Shown in pieces: positions 42,313 to 51,805 of a stretch of 64,000 bases of DNA. Position 1 is the stretch's first letter, and each line of letters begins with the position of its first letter. Under the pieces are notes generated by a model. The model made no database searches. It was not told where the DNA came from and saw nothing but the letters and a program-made list of their open reading frames with translations. A program made the translations under genes and the position numbers. The stretch spans positions 248,001 to 312,000 of the forward strand of contig CAIYBN010000144.1 in NCBI GenBank assembly GCA_903924465.1. The letters are read 5' to 3'. Source of the DNA: an uncultured Myxococcales bacterium (GTDB taxonomy: Bacteria; Myxococcota_A; UBA9042).

Positions 42313-45300
42313 TCAATACGCCGCTGCCACGATGGCAGCGTGCAGGGGGACTGCGGTCAAAAAGCGGACGCGCGCGGCAGGTTCCAGGAACTTGTCGGCA
42401 TCCGCGTGGAGCTTCAGCCTCGCCCGGCTCGCCAGATCGCGCGCGCGGTCCCGATCACCGCCTTGACGATGGGCCTCGGCCGCCGCGTGCAAGAGTGCCA
42501 GTTCCGCATAGCCGCCGCCATCGAAACCTGCCATTTCTGTCAAGGCTTCGTCGGCAAGCGTACACGCCTCCTGCGGGCGATCCGCACGCGTCAGCGTGGT
42601 CACCAGCGTCGCCATCATCTGCAAGCGGCGAATCGGCGTATGCGCGGACAGTGCGATAGCCGCCCGCGCCTCGTTTTCGGCTTCGCTCAGGTCGCCCAGG
42701 CCCAAGCGCGCTTGCGCCACGACATGTCGCGCCATCGCCTGAAACCCGACGGAAATCGTCGGCCGCGCCAACAGCGTCCGCGCCACGGTTTCGGCTTCCG
42801 GCATGTGCCCGGCGATGATCAGGCCGTTGGCCAGGCACTGGTCGCCGTGCGTCGCGAGGTAGTCCATCCCGCGCCGCCGCGCTTCCGCCACCGCATCGTG
42901 GAGCATCTGCAAGCCGGCGTCGAAATCGCCCACACGACACAGCAGTTCACCCAGCACGTCGTGCGCAAGGCCGATCATCATCGCCGAGGCGCCGCCTTCC
43001 CGGTACAAACGCAAGCCCTCGGCCGCGAGCAGCAATTGTTCGGCGAGATCGTCGTGCGTGTGGCGCAGGAGCGTGCAGCGCACCAGCCGCCGCCAGGCGC
43101 CCATGGACGGCAATTGCGCGTCGTCCGTGCCGACAACCGCCTGGGCGCGTTGCAGCATCCGTGCCCCCAGGTCCGTCAGCCCGACTTGGGTGCAACTGCT
43201 CGCCACATTCGCCGCACAGACCGCATAGGCCAGCACGGACTCTGGTGGCGGATCGGTCGCCGCGAACTGGGTGCAAAGCGCGACAAGCGTGCCATCGGGT
43301 TTGCCACGATACGCAATCAGCGTCGCCAACCCCTGAATCGTCCGACACCACCATGGACTTCCCGACGGCACCAGCGGCAGCGCGCGTTCAAGGTGCTCCT
43401 GCGCGACGCTCCAATCCCAGCGCCATACCCGGGAATCCGCGTCGATGGCCAGGAGAATGCCCAGCTGCTCACCTTCTGGGTTGCACGCCATCGCCTGCGT
43501 TGCGAGATCGCCGGACGCCGCATGGTCATCGCGATCGTAAGCGCGCTCAGCGGCCTGAATGAACCAGCGGATGGCCTCGGACCGCTGGTTGCCACACACA
43601 TAATGACCAGCGATAACAGCGGGATCGCCTTCACGCTCCTGGAGGAAGGCTGCCGCCAAGCGGTGCCCCAAGGTGCGATCAGCATCGGTCAGCAGACTGT
43701 ACGCCGCTTCACGCATCAGCGCGTGGCGGAACCGCAGTGGCGCTTCCCCGCTGTCCGACCCATCCCGCTGCAGCTCGACAATCTCGTGCTGTTGCAGTTC
43801 CCGCAGCCACGCGGCGGTCTCCTCGATCGTCACAGTTTGGCCCAGGAGCGCGTGGGCACCCGCCGCCAGAAACGCCTCGCCGAAGATGCTTGCCGCCCGC
43901 AGCACGCGCCGCAATTCAGGCTCCAGACGGCCGATGCGCGACTGCAGCATCGCCAGCACCGTCGCCGGCAAGCGATCGGCCTTGCCATCGGCCGTCGCGC
44001 GGATCAGCTCTTCCAGGAACAGTGCATTACCCGCCGCTTGCGCCACGATTCGCGCCACCACGTCGGGTGCCAGCGAAGTTCCCAGCACCTGCTCCACGAG
44101 CTGCTCGCACGCCCGGCGCGGCAACGGCCGCAACGGCAGTTCCTGCGCACGGCCTTTCCACAGCCCGGGCAAGTGCTCCGCCACTTCCGGACGGGCAAAG
44201 GCCACAGCCATCAGCGGCTGGTCCGGCAAATCGCGCAGCGCCAGTTCCACGAGGTCCGCCGATGGCCGGTCGCCCCAATGCAGGTCCTCCAGCAACAGCA
44301 GCACCGGCTGGGCAGCACACTCCGCGCGCAGAAATTCCAGCCAGGCAGAGGCGATCTGGTCTCGCAAGATGCGCGGATCCTGACGTGCGCCCCGGAGCTT
44401 GACGCTCGCGCGGTCGTCAAAGGGCACATCGGCCAGCTCTCCCAGAAACTCGCTGACACGGTCGACGGCATCCGGCGGCACGTGACGCGCCACGCGCTCG
44501 CGCACCCGTTCGCGGCGGGCCTCAAGCGTCGTGCAATCGGCGGCCTGGAACAGCGTGCGCAATGCGGTGCGCAGCACGGCATACGCCGAGGCCACGTTGC
44601 CCGCCTCCGCGCGCCCGGCAATCACGGTGATCGCGTCCGGCAAGAGCGCCACACGTCGCAGGAATTCGTGCCGAACCCGCGATTTGCCGATGCCCGGCGG
44701 CCCGATGACCAGCACGGCGTGCGCGGCACCGTCATCGAGCGTCGACCGCAGCGCCATTTCCAGTGTGCTGATCTCCTGCTCGCGACCCAGACACGGCGTC
44801 GGCTTGCCCAGCAGGGGCCGCGACGCGTCCGCGGTCACCGCTTCATCGTGCAGCGTGGAGACGCCCGACGCCAGGCGCACCGTGCGCACCCGTGACGCGA
44901 CGAGCCCCGCGGTCACATCTTCCAGCAGGATCCGCGCCGTTGGGTGCTGTTCACTCAACGTCACCGCCTGGGGCAACAGCTCGCCCGCCCGGGTCAGCGC
45001 TTCACCCAGCGGCTGGCGGCCGTCAAGAACGCCGCGACCCGTCGCCAACGCGACCACGCAATCCGGCCGCCGGTCGCGAATCAGCCGCGCCAGCTCCAGC
45101 GCCCGCATCGCCTGATCCACCGCCGATGCGTCTTCCATCGCCAGCGTCGCAATCAGCGAGCCATCGGCCATCAACTCGACGCGCGCACCATGGCCCGTCA
45201 GCTCGCCGGTCAACGCCGACCGCTCCGACTCCACCGAGTACACGTCGACGGTCTCCTGCTCGGCAATCGAAGTCATCGGCGACGCGATGATGACGTTCAC

Positions 45301-46206
45301 CAGCCGCTGCTCTTCGCCTCCCAGCCCCGCGCGTGTGTCCAGCACGACCGGTTCCGGGCCATCCACAACCGGCGGCAACGCATCGATGCGCAGGATCAGC
45401 TGCCGCGCCGACGGGATGCGCAGTTCAGGTTCGCGCACGAGCATGTCGGCCAGCAGATCGCTCAGCGGCCCGGGCAGATCCGGTCGTTGCTGGCTCAGCT
45501 TGGGCGGCAAATCAAACAGCACGCGCGCCAGCGCTTCGGCAATGTGCGTGGCGGCAAAGGGCGACCGACCGGTCAGGCACTCAAAGATCACGCAGCCAAG
45601 CGCAAAAATGTCTGCGGCAGGCCCGACCGAGCGCAGGCCGCGTGCCTGCTCTGGGGCAATGTAGCCCGGCGTGCCGATCAAGCCGCCCGCGCGGGTGAGC
45701 GACGGCATCACGCCACTCTGTCGGGCGATGCCAAAATCGACGAGAGTGACGCGGTCGACGCGGCCATCGCGCAGAAAGAGGTTGCCGGGCTTCAGGTCGC
45801 GATGAACCACGCCACGCCCGTGCGCTGCCTCCAGAGCCAGCGCCACACGCCGCGCCAGCACGACGGTCTCCTGGGCCGTCAGCGGTTGCCGCCGGAGCCG
45901 TGCCGCGAGGTCTTCGCCTTCGAGCCAATCCATCACCAGATAAGGCTCACCGGCGTCCGTATGCCCGTGCGCGACGTGCGCGACGATGCCCGGATGGTCG
46001 AGCTGCGCAAGCACTTCCACTTCGCGGGCAAAGCGCGCCACCTCAACCGGGCTGAGCCGTTCATGCATCAGCTTGATGGCGACCGGCAGGCTGCGGTGCG
46101 TGTCGAGCCCACGATAGACGTGGCCCATGCCTCCGGAACTCGCCAGTTGTTCGATCCGGAAGCGCCCTGCCAATAGCGCGGTCGGCCCCAAAGATGCGAT
46201 GCCCAA
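42313..46206 (-). CDS. Ser/Thr protein kinase with cyclase-like, AAA ATPase and TPR-like regions
   Basis: A 1,297-residue multidomain regulator. Residues 15-275 are a Hanks-type kinase with the glycine loop SSGGMGHVY, Lys45, HRDLKPGN (135-142), DFG (157-159) and GTPGYIAPEQARG, so it should be active. Residues 300-450 look like a degenerate class III cyclase domain (GRGVLDGRQPLGEALTRAGE) without metal-binding aspartates that I can identify. A STAND/AAA-type ATPase follows, with Walker A GPPGIGKSR near residue 503 and Walker B LLLLEDLHWGD near 640. The last 550 residues are TPR-like helices. There is no membrane helix. The start is a TTG preceded by GAGGA. This domain order is frequent in Myxococcota and links signal input to phosphorylation. 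Confidence 0.9.
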   Translation of the reverse strand: MGIASLGPTALLAGRFRIEQLASSGGMGHVYRGLDTHRSLPVAIKLMHERLSPVEVARFAREVEVLAQLDHPGIVAHVAHGHTDAGEPYLVMDWLEGEDLAARLRRQPLTAQETVVLARRVALALEAAHGRGVVHRDLKPGNLFLRDGRVDRVTLVDFGIARQSGVMPSLTRAGGLIGTPGYIAPEQARGLRSVGPAADIFALGCVIFECLTGRSPFAATHIAEALARVLFDLPPKLSQQRPDLPGPLSDLLADMLVREPELRIPSARQLILRIDALPPVVDGPEPVVLDTRAGLGGEEQRLVNVIIASPMTSIAEQETVDVYSVESERSALTGELTGHGARVELMADGSLIATLAMEDASAVDQAMRALELARLIRDRRPDCVVALATGRGVLDGRQPLGEALTRAGELLPQAVTLSEQHPTARILLEDVTAGLVASRVRTVRLASGVSTLHDEAVTADASRPLLGKPTPCLGREQEISTLEMALRSTLDDGAAHAVLVIGPPGIGKSRVRHEFLRRVALLPDAITVIAGRAEAGNVASAYAVLRTALRTLFQAADCTTLEARRERVRERVARHVPPDAVDRVSEFLGELADVPFDDRASVKLRGARQDPRILRDQIASAWLEFLRAECAAQPVLLLLEDLHWGDRPSADLVELALRDLPDQPLMAVAFARPEVAEHLPGLWKGRAQELPLRPLPRRACEQLVEQVLGTSLAPDVVARIVAQAAGNALFLEELIRATADGKADRLPATVLAMLQSRIGRLEPELRRVLRAASIFGEAFLAAGAHALLGQTVTIEETAAWLRELQQHEIVELQRDGSDSGEAPLRFRHALMREAAYSLLTDADRTLGHRLAAAFLQEREGDPAVIAGHYVCGNQRSEAIRWFIQAAERAYDRDDHAASGDLATQAMACNPEGEQLGILLAIDADSRVWRWDWSVAQEHLERALPLVPSGSPWWCRTIQGLATLIAYRGKPDGTLVALCTQFAATDPPPESVLAYAVCAANVASSCTQVGLTDLGARMLQRAQAVVGTDDAQLPSMGAWRRLVRCTLLRHTHDDLAEQLLLAAEGLRLYREGGASAMMIGLAHDVLGELLCRVGDFDAGLQMLHDAVAEARRRGMDYLATHGDQCLANGLIIAGHMPEAETVARTLLARPTISVGFQAMARHVVAQARLGLGDLSEAENEARAAIALSAHTPIRRLQMMATLVTTLTRADRPQEACTLADEALTEMAGFDGGGYAELALLHAAAEAHRQGGDRDRARDLASRARLKLHADADKFLEPAARVRFLTAVPLHAAIVAAAY

Positions 46207-46570
46207 GCCGTCCTCACGCGTTGATCAGCGCCTGCCGCTCCAGTCGCTGGAACCGGAACACCATCCGCCGAGATTCTAGCGCTACGGTCGGCGCAATGTA
46301 CATGCTCAAAACACGGCAAAACACGCGAGGACAGCGTCATTCGCGCGAGAATGTTGCGGGGTCATCTCCCGGAAACCCAGCATCCAGAATCCACCAGTGA
46401 ATTGGCCTGGGCCGCCGATTCCGGCGCAGCAACGCAGAAATGCGCCAGAAGCGGTGGATCCAGGGAATCCCCCATCCTTGACGCCGCAGGCCAACCCGGC
46501 ACACTCGCCACGCCTTGGTCCGTCGGCGGCCGAGCGCTCCCCGAGGTTCGCCGTGGTCGCCAAATCCCGC
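46207..46570. other. Divergent intergenic region between the kinase and the RelA/SpoT-like gene
   Basis: About 360 bases with no convincing gene. The plus-strand frame open from 46397 codes for a Pro/Ala/Arg-rich stretch that does not look like protein. On the minus strand, TAGAAT (46273-46278) could be a -10 box for the kinase, but no -35 element stands at the right distance. Confidence 0.4.
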
Positions 46571-47656
46571 ATGCAAACGCCCGGACAGGCGCTGGACACT
46601 TTGGAACCCACGCCGACGGTCGATTCGCCGCTGTGGATGGTGTCGCGCGCGCCGTGCTTGAATGCGCTGGTGGTGGCCTTGCAGCGCCACCGCAAGGCCC
46701 TGGATGCCGGAAGCGGCGGTGAACGCTTGCAGTTCTCGCGCGCGGAAGTCGTGCAAGCCCGCGCCGAATTCAGCGACATGATCCGCCACGGCGAACGCGA
46801 CCTGCACCTCCTGGCCAACCTGCTCGCCGAGCATTTTCTCGGCACCGTGCAGCGACGCAGCGTTGTGATTGGCGAAATCGAACGCACCCGCGAGCGTTTC
46901 ACCCTGACCGTCGACGTCACCGAGGCCGAAGTCATCGGCTCGACGGACATCGATCTCGGCAACCGCGTGCTCGCCCGCCTCGCCATCGCCGACCACCGCG
47001 GCTGGTTGCGCGCCGGACTCATCAGCAACGTCGTGGAATATGAGGCCAATGCGCCCAATCCGTTTTCCGTCTATCGCCTGCTGACGCGCATCAAGGCGGA
47101 AGAGGAAATCTGGAACAAGGTGGCGGACGAAATCTTTGAGCTCGACCAACTCGTTTTGAAGGACAAGCAGTTGCGCCATCTGGGCAAGTACGTCAAGGAC
47201 GTGTTTGGCGTGAAAGTGGTGGTCGGTACCGCAGACGATGCGGAGAAAGTGCACGAGGCGTTACAGGCGCTGCAGTTTGCCGACGCGCGGCTGGCCGCCC
47301 GGCACGTGCCGCTGGACGATGAGCACCGCGCGCTGCGGTTCATCGAGGTCAAGAACTACCTCGACCAGGAGTCGCGCAAGCGCTCGGGCTGGTCGGCGAT
47401 GAAGAGCGTGGTGGCGTGGGGCGGGCGGACGTTTGAGGTGCAGGTGCAGCCGCTGTCCAACTTCCTGCACGAACGCGAGCGCCTGACGCGCGAGAGCCAC
47501 ACGTCGTTCAAGTCCACGCGTGAGCGCGTGCGCGACGAAATTGCCGCGCGCAACCCGTTGTTTGGCTTCTATCGGGCGCTCTTGCGTTGGTTGTTTGTGG
47601 ACCCAACAACGGAGCCGCCGGTGCAGGATGGGGTTGAGGTGGTGTTGGTGGATTGA
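46571..47656 (+). CDS. Divergent RelA/SpoT-fold nucleotidyltransferase-like protein
   Basis: A 361-residue soluble protein. The second half fits the RelA/SpoT synthetase fold: KDVFGVKVVVGTADDAEKVH matches the DxxGxRV strand, and SGWSAMKSVVAWGGRTFEVQ followed by VQPLSNFLHERERLTRESHTSFK matches the GYxSLH...EIQIRT...H.K block, including the conserved catalytic-type Glu in FEVQV. The usual RxK...SxxxK substrate motif is not seen. The N-terminal 180 residues (helical, AEFSDMIRHGERDLHLLANL) are unassigned. It could make or sense alarmones, or act on another substrate. The ATG at 46571 removes 58 unlikely residues. It is divergent from the kinase gene. Confidence 0.55.
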   Translation: MQTPGQALDTLEPTPTVDSPLWMVSRAPCLNALVVALQRHRKALDAGSGGERLQFSRAEVVQARAEFSDMIRHGERDLHLLANLLAEHFLGTVQRRSVVIGEIERTRERFTLTVDVTEAEVIGSTDIDLGNRVLARLAIADHRGWLRAGLISNVVEYEANAPNPFSVYRLLTRIKAEEEIWNKVADEIFELDQLVLKDKQLRHLGKYVKDVFGVKVVVGTADDAEKVHEALQALQFADARLAARHVPLDDEHRALRFIEVKNYLDQESRKRSGWSAMKSVVAWGGRTFEVQVQPLSNFLHERERLTRESHTSFKSTRERVRDEIAARNPLFGFYRALLRWLFVDPTTEPPVQDGVEVVLVD

Positions 47657-47857
47657 AGCGCCACGGCTACGACTCCCGAACCACCGCTTGCCACGGTTCT
47701 TCAGTAACTGCCCTGTCTTGGCCGCCGACTGAGCCCACTTCCTCAGCGACTTGCCCGCGCGCTGCACCAGCGCCGTCTGCCGCTCGTGGCGCCTTGACGC
47801 CCTCCCACGGAAGACCGCATGCTGATGCCGTTGCCAACGAACCGCACCGGAGGCTTG

Positions 47858-48433
47858 ATGCACCTCACCCAACCAACCCAACGCGTGCTGCTGGCCTTGG
47901 CGCTGGCGCTGCTGCCGGTGGTGGCGCGCGCGGAGCCCGGCGTCGTTCGGCCCGCGCGCAGCGTGACGCCCACGGACCCCGAGGAAGACTGGATTGCCCG
48001 CCGCGGTGTCTGGTATGGCAGCCAGACGCTGGGCTGTGATGCGCTGAGCGTGCTGGTGTTTTCGGCCGCGCTGGGTGGCGGTACGCCGCTGGCTGTGGCC
48101 GGGGTGAGCGGCTTCGTTCTCGGCGCGCCGATTGTGCATATGGTCCACGAGAATGCCTGGGTGGCCGGTGTCAGCCTCGCGATGCGCTTGGGTTTTCCCG
48201 TGCTCGGCGCTTGGATCGGCACGAAACTCGACCGCGGTATTGGTGGTAGCGCTCTGGGCGGCGTGATCGGCATCGTCGCAGCGAGCGCTGTTGACGCCAA
48301 GTTCCTGGCGTACGAGGCCAACGACTCGCCGCCCAGCACGCGCCGTCGCGCCGAGTCCGGGATTGCCCTGCCACTGCTCGCCGTCGGTATGCAGTCCAAC
48401 CAGATGACGCTGTCCCTGGGCGGGCGGTTCTGA
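47858..48433 (+). CDS. Small exported membrane protein
   Basis: A 191-residue protein with a signal peptide (VLLALALALLPVVARAEP) and three or four Gly/Ala-rich hydrophobic segments (ALSVLVFSAALGGGTPLAV, GVSLAMRLGFPVLGAWIG, SALGGVIGIVAASAVDA). The end, MQSNQMTLSLGGRF, looks like a final barrel strand. A CGGAGG five bases before the ATG fixes the start. It stands between two unrelated genes. Function unknown. Confidence 0.7.
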   Translation: MHLTQPTQRVLLALALALLPVVARAEPGVVRPARSVTPTDPEEDWIARRGVWYGSQTLGCDALSVLVFSAALGGGTPLAVAGVSGFVLGAPIVHMVHENAWVAGVSLAMRLGFPVLGAWIGTKLDRGIGGSALGGVIGIVAASAVDAKFLAYEANDSPPSTRRRAESGIALPLLAVGMQSNQMTLSLGGRF

Positions 48434-48515
48434 CGGCGTCTGCCCCCGCGCTGCCACAAGCAGTCGGGCTCAAGCCCTTGACCGCCCGCCGCACTCCGCG
48501 CACCCTGATGGCGCC

Positions 48516-50189
48516 ATGGCGCGCACGATTCCCATCAACCCACGCCCGACCCAAAGCGCCCAGGAACTGCGGATCTTCGACGTCCTGCGGCAGAAGCTGT
48601 CCCAGGACTGGCTGGTCATCCATCGGCCGCATTGGCTGGGTCGCGCGCGCCCGGATGCGCCGCTGGACGACGGCGAGGCGACATTTCTCGTGGCGCACCC
48701 GCAATGGGGTGTGTTCGCGCTGGTGGAGGTGGATGGCGGTCTGCGCTATGACCCGTCGGCCGATCGCTGGCAGCAAGTCGACAGTGCCGGCCAGTCGACG
48801 GTGATCGCTGACCCGTTTCGCCAGGCCGAACATGCGGCGCACACGCTCGTCGCACGCTTGCGCGATCACCCCGCCGCGCTGCCCGGCGCGCCGGCGTTCG
48901 GCCATGCCGTGCTGCTGCCCGATGTGCTCGTGCCACCGCGCGGTTTGGCGTCGCACGCCCCGGCGGACATTGCGCTGGGTCTGGAACAGATCGCCAAACT
49001 GCCTGAGCCTATTGAAAAACTGGCAAAGCGTTGGCAGCGGCTGCACCCGCCACAGGGCAACGCGTCGTCGCGCTGGTGGTGGCGCGCGCTGGAAGACCTG
49101 TTCCTGATGCCGCGTGAGGCGCGCGTGCTGCTGCGCCATCGGATTGCCGCGGAACAAGCCCAGCTGGTGCAGTTGAGCCCACAGCAGCTGACGGTGCTGG
49201 ACTACCTGAACCGCAAGCGTTTTCAGGCGATCTATGGCCCCGCGGGTACGGGCAAGACGATTCTCGCCATGCACAAAGCGCGACTGCTTGCCCGCCAGGG
49301 GCAACGGGTGCTGCTGACTTGCTTCAACAAGGCGCTCGGCCACTATTTGCGCGAATCGCTGGCGGACGAACCGAACGTGACGGCCGTGCATTTCCACGAA
49401 CTTTGCTACGAAATCGCTGGTCTCAACCCGTCATTGCAGCAGCCGCCGGAGGAGTCCAAGGGCCGGAGCCAGTGGTTCGACGTGGATCTGGCGCAGGCAG
49501 CGCTGATTGCGACACGGCGCGATGGGCCGCGGTTTGACGCGATGATCGTCGATGAAGCACAGGACTTCCTGCCGCTCTGGTGGGGGGCGCTGCACGCGCT
49601 GCTGGTGGACCCGCCGCGGGCGATTCGCTACCTGTTCTTTGACGACGCCCAGCAGCTGCGGCCGGATGCGGCGCCCGTCGAGGGTGCGGACGAAGCGCTG
49701 GTGCTGAACACCAATTGGCGCAATACCCAAGCGATTCATGGGTATTTGGTCGGAATTGAACCGAGGCTGGCTCAAGCGCGGTGTGTCGCGCCGGCGGGCG
49801 TGCCGGTGGAAATCGAGACGCTGCGACCGCACGCCAAGAATGGCTTGCGCCGCGTGCTCCAGCGGATTTGCGGCGATGGCGGCGTCAATCCTGAGGACGT
49901 GGTGATCCTGACCGGACGTTCGCCCAAGAACAGCCACGTGTGGAATGGCGCCGCCGAACTCGCGCCGATTCGCCTGACCGATCGCGCCGAGCCCGGCTGC
50001 GTGCGCGTCGTTGGCATCAACGCGTTCAAGGGCATGGAAGCGCCGGTGGTGATCCTGACGGAGCTGAACCATTTGCCACCGCAAAAAGCCAGACAGATGC
50101 ACTACATCGGTGCTTCGCGGGCAGTGCATCATCTCGTCGTGCTGGAGGATGCCATCGTGCCGTCAGCGCAAGACGGCAGCACGCCATGA
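48516..50189 (+). CDS. Superfamily 1 helicase with N-terminal NERD-like domain
   Basis: A 557-residue protein. Residues 10-125 align in layout with the NERD nuclease-related domain (DDGEATFLVAHPQWGVFALV, then VDGGLRYDPSADRWQQ and DPFRQAEHAAHTL), but the typical E-x-K is read EVD. Residues 215-557 are a UvrD/RecB-type helicase with Walker A GPAGTGKTILAMHKARLLA, Walker B MIVDEAQDF, motif IV LNTNWRNTQAIHG, motif V GINAFKGMEAPVVILTEL and motif VI YIGASRAVHHLVV. NERD-helicases take part in DNA repair or defence. Its stop overlaps the start of the next gene (ATGA), which is a lipoprotein, so the coupling may be accidental. Confidence 0.85.
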   Translation: MARTIPINPRPTQSAQELRIFDVLRQKLSQDWLVIHRPHWLGRARPDAPLDDGEATFLVAHPQWGVFALVEVDGGLRYDPSADRWQQVDSAGQSTVIADPFRQAEHAAHTLVARLRDHPAALPGAPAFGHAVLLPDVLVPPRGLASHAPADIALGLEQIAKLPEPIEKLAKRWQRLHPPQGNASSRWWWRALEDLFLMPREARVLLRHRIAAEQAQLVQLSPQQLTVLDYLNRKRFQAIYGPAGTGKTILAMHKARLLARQGQRVLLTCFNKALGHYLRESLADEPNVTAVHFHELCYEIAGLNPSLQQPPEESKGRSQWFDVDLAQAALIATRRDGPRFDAMIVDEAQDFLPLWWGALHALLVDPPRAIRYLFFDDAQQLRPDAAPVEGADEALVLNTNWRNTQAIHGYLVGIEPRLAQARCVAPAGVPVEIETLRPHAKNGLRRVLQRICGDGGVNPEDVVILTGRSPKNSHVWNGAAELAPIRLTDRAEPGCVRVVGINAFKGMEAPVVILTELNHLPPQKARQMHYIGASRAVHHLVVLEDAIVPSAQDGSTP

Positions 50190-51157
50190 AGCACGCTCTG
50201 CTTGGCATGACCCTCGCGCTGCTCGCTTGTCGGCGGGAACCAACGCCGACGCCAGCGCAGCCCACGGTGCTTGCCGCGGACACGACCGAAGCGGCCGCGT
50301 TGCCGGACGGGCGCTGGCACGTCCTGCCCTTGGTAGTCGAGCTGGAACTGGCCGAGGATCAGGCAGTGACCGGGCTGGATCTGGCCGCCGTGACAACAGA
50401 GATCGTCGCGGGGCTGCGGGAGATGCCGCAGGTGCTCGCGGTGGACCCAACCGGCACGACGTACCTGGGCAGTAACCAGGCCGGCGTGCAAGTGTCGGTC
50501 CGTTGGCAGCTTTTTGACGCAGACAGCAAACCGCGCGGGGTCGAAACGCCGGCGGTGGACGGAGCCTTGGTGCTGGCGGTCGGTGTGCACGCCGAGCAGG
50601 CTGTGCTGCACGGTCGCGGGGAAGTGGCCGAGCACGTGTTCCGCGCCACGCTGCCGCTACCCGCGCATCGTCAGGAACCGCTGGATGCCTTTCTCAAGGC
50701 GCGGCTGACCCAAGCGCTGCAGCAAGCCGTGGCTCAGGCGCTGGGCGAGCTCTGGGTGCGGCAACTGCCGGATGACGCGGTGGTGGATTTGCTCACGGCG
50801 GACGAGGATTGGCGCAAGGCGGTGGGGGCGAGAGAGACGGGTGAACGCAAAATCCTGCGGGCGCGGGTGCCGCTGGAGAAGCTGGCGCGGTCGACCAAGC
50901 GGGAACTGGCGATCGTGGCGGTGGCCGCCGTGGGGCGACTCGGCGACGCCAAGAGCGTGCCCGTCCTGGTGGCGTGCATCGATTCCGGCCATCTGGACGT
51001 GGTCGATGCCGCGCTCCAAGCGTTGGCGGACATGGCGGCGCCCGAGGCGCATGCGGCGCTCCTGCGCACGGCCACGGAACATGGCGAGGCGGGAATTCGC
51101 CAGCGCGCCGCCGATTTGCTCCGCACGCGTCGGGGAACCAAGGACGCGCCGAAGTAG
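50186..51157 (+). CDS. Lipoprotein with C-terminal HEAT repeats
   Basis: A 323-residue lipoprotein with a short signal (LLGMTLALLACRREP). The central part is mainly strands (WHVLPLVVELELAEDQAVTG), and residues 230-310 are HEAT units (KRELAIVAVAAVGRLGDAKS, HLDVVDAALQALADMAAPEA, AGIRQRAADLLRTRR). Such proteins serve as envelope scaffolds. It overlaps the helicase stop by four bases and is convergent with the thioredoxin gene. Confidence 0.75.
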   Translation: MKHALLGMTLALLACRREPTPTPAQPTVLAADTTEAAALPDGRWHVLPLVVELELAEDQAVTGLDLAAVTTEIVAGLREMPQVLAVDPTGTTYLGSNQAGVQVSVRWQLFDADSKPRGVETPAVDGALVLAVGVHAEQAVLHGRGEVAEHVFRATLPLPAHRQEPLDAFLKARLTQALQQAVAQALGELWVRQLPDDAVVDLLTADEDWRKAVGARETGERKILRARVPLEKLARSTKRELAIVAVAAVGRLGDAKSVPVLVACIDSGHLDVVDAALQALADMAAPEAHAALLRTATEHGEAGIRQRAADLLRTRRGTKDAPK

Positions 51158-51166
51158 CGGCGTGTC

Positions 51167-51649
51167 TCAGCGCTTCCCGGACAGGGCTGCAGCCCTTGCC
51201 ATCGCCATGCGCATCGCCGGGCCCTGCTGTGGCTGGTAGAAATAGGGAAATTTCGGGTTGCCGCTCTGGATGTCCGCCGCCAGCGTCCCGTCCGGGTGCA
51301 GGAAAAACAGCCGCGGCACGTAGGTGCCGTAGGCGCCAAAGCGTTCGTGCAGCCACGGCGCGGACTCATCGGTGTTCTGGCGAATCATCACGAGCGACTG
51401 CGACGCGTGCACGATCGCGGGATCGCGGAAGACGGGCTGCAGCTCACGGCAGTGCGGACACCAGTCGGCATAGACCAGCAGGCCCATCGCCTTGTGCTCG
51501 GCCGCGGCTTTCGCCAGGCCTTCCTGCCAGGTCAGCCAGCGGATGGCCGGAGGCTCCACGGCCTGCAAGGGTGCGATCCGGCCCAGCAGGCCCAACGCCA
51601 GACCGCCGGCCGTGCCCGCCAAAACAAAGCTGCGCCTGGAAGCATTCAT
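51167..51649 (-). CDS. Tat-exported thioredoxin-like protein
   Basis: A 160-residue protein. From the ATG at 51649 it has a twin-arginine signal, SRRSFVLAG, with a hydrophobic region ending near PLQAVEP. The mature part is a thioredoxin fold with CPHC in VYADWCPHCRELQPVFRDP and the cis-Pro loop TYVPRLFFLHPDG. CPHC is the DsbA-type dipeptide, which favours oxidation of exported cysteines. Given the very cysteine-rich proteins encoded 10-28 kb away, it may help make their disulfides; that link is inference. Confidence 0.85.
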   Translation of the reverse strand: MNASRRSFVLAGTAGGLALGLLGRIAPLQAVEPPAIRWLTWQEGLAKAAAEHKAMGLLVYADWCPHCRELQPVFRDPAIVHASQSLVMIRQNTDESAPWLHERFGAYGTYVPRLFFLHPDGTLAADIQSGNPKFPYFYQPQQGPAMRMAMARAAALSGKR

Positions 51650-51805
51650 CGCCCGAAAAACCGCACACCGCGCCACCCGCCGACGCGATGCCAGCGTACA
51701 CAAGCCAATCGGCGCGCGCTACCCCTTTTCCAACGCCCGCGGCTGTGACAGGATTCGCGCACACACGTCCAGACTTGAACGGAGACGTGGTGTCTGGAGG
51801 ATACC

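Noticed and set aside
42301-44895. Plus-strand open frame of 864 codons opposite the kinase gene
   Set aside because: Arg/Gln/His-rich without motifs, antisense to well-defined ATPase and TPR regions.
46397-46570. N-terminal extension of the RelA/SpoT-like protein from an earlier start
   Set aside because: The 58 added residues are Pro/Ala/Arg-rich and unlike the helical part that follows; the ATG at 46571 was preferred.
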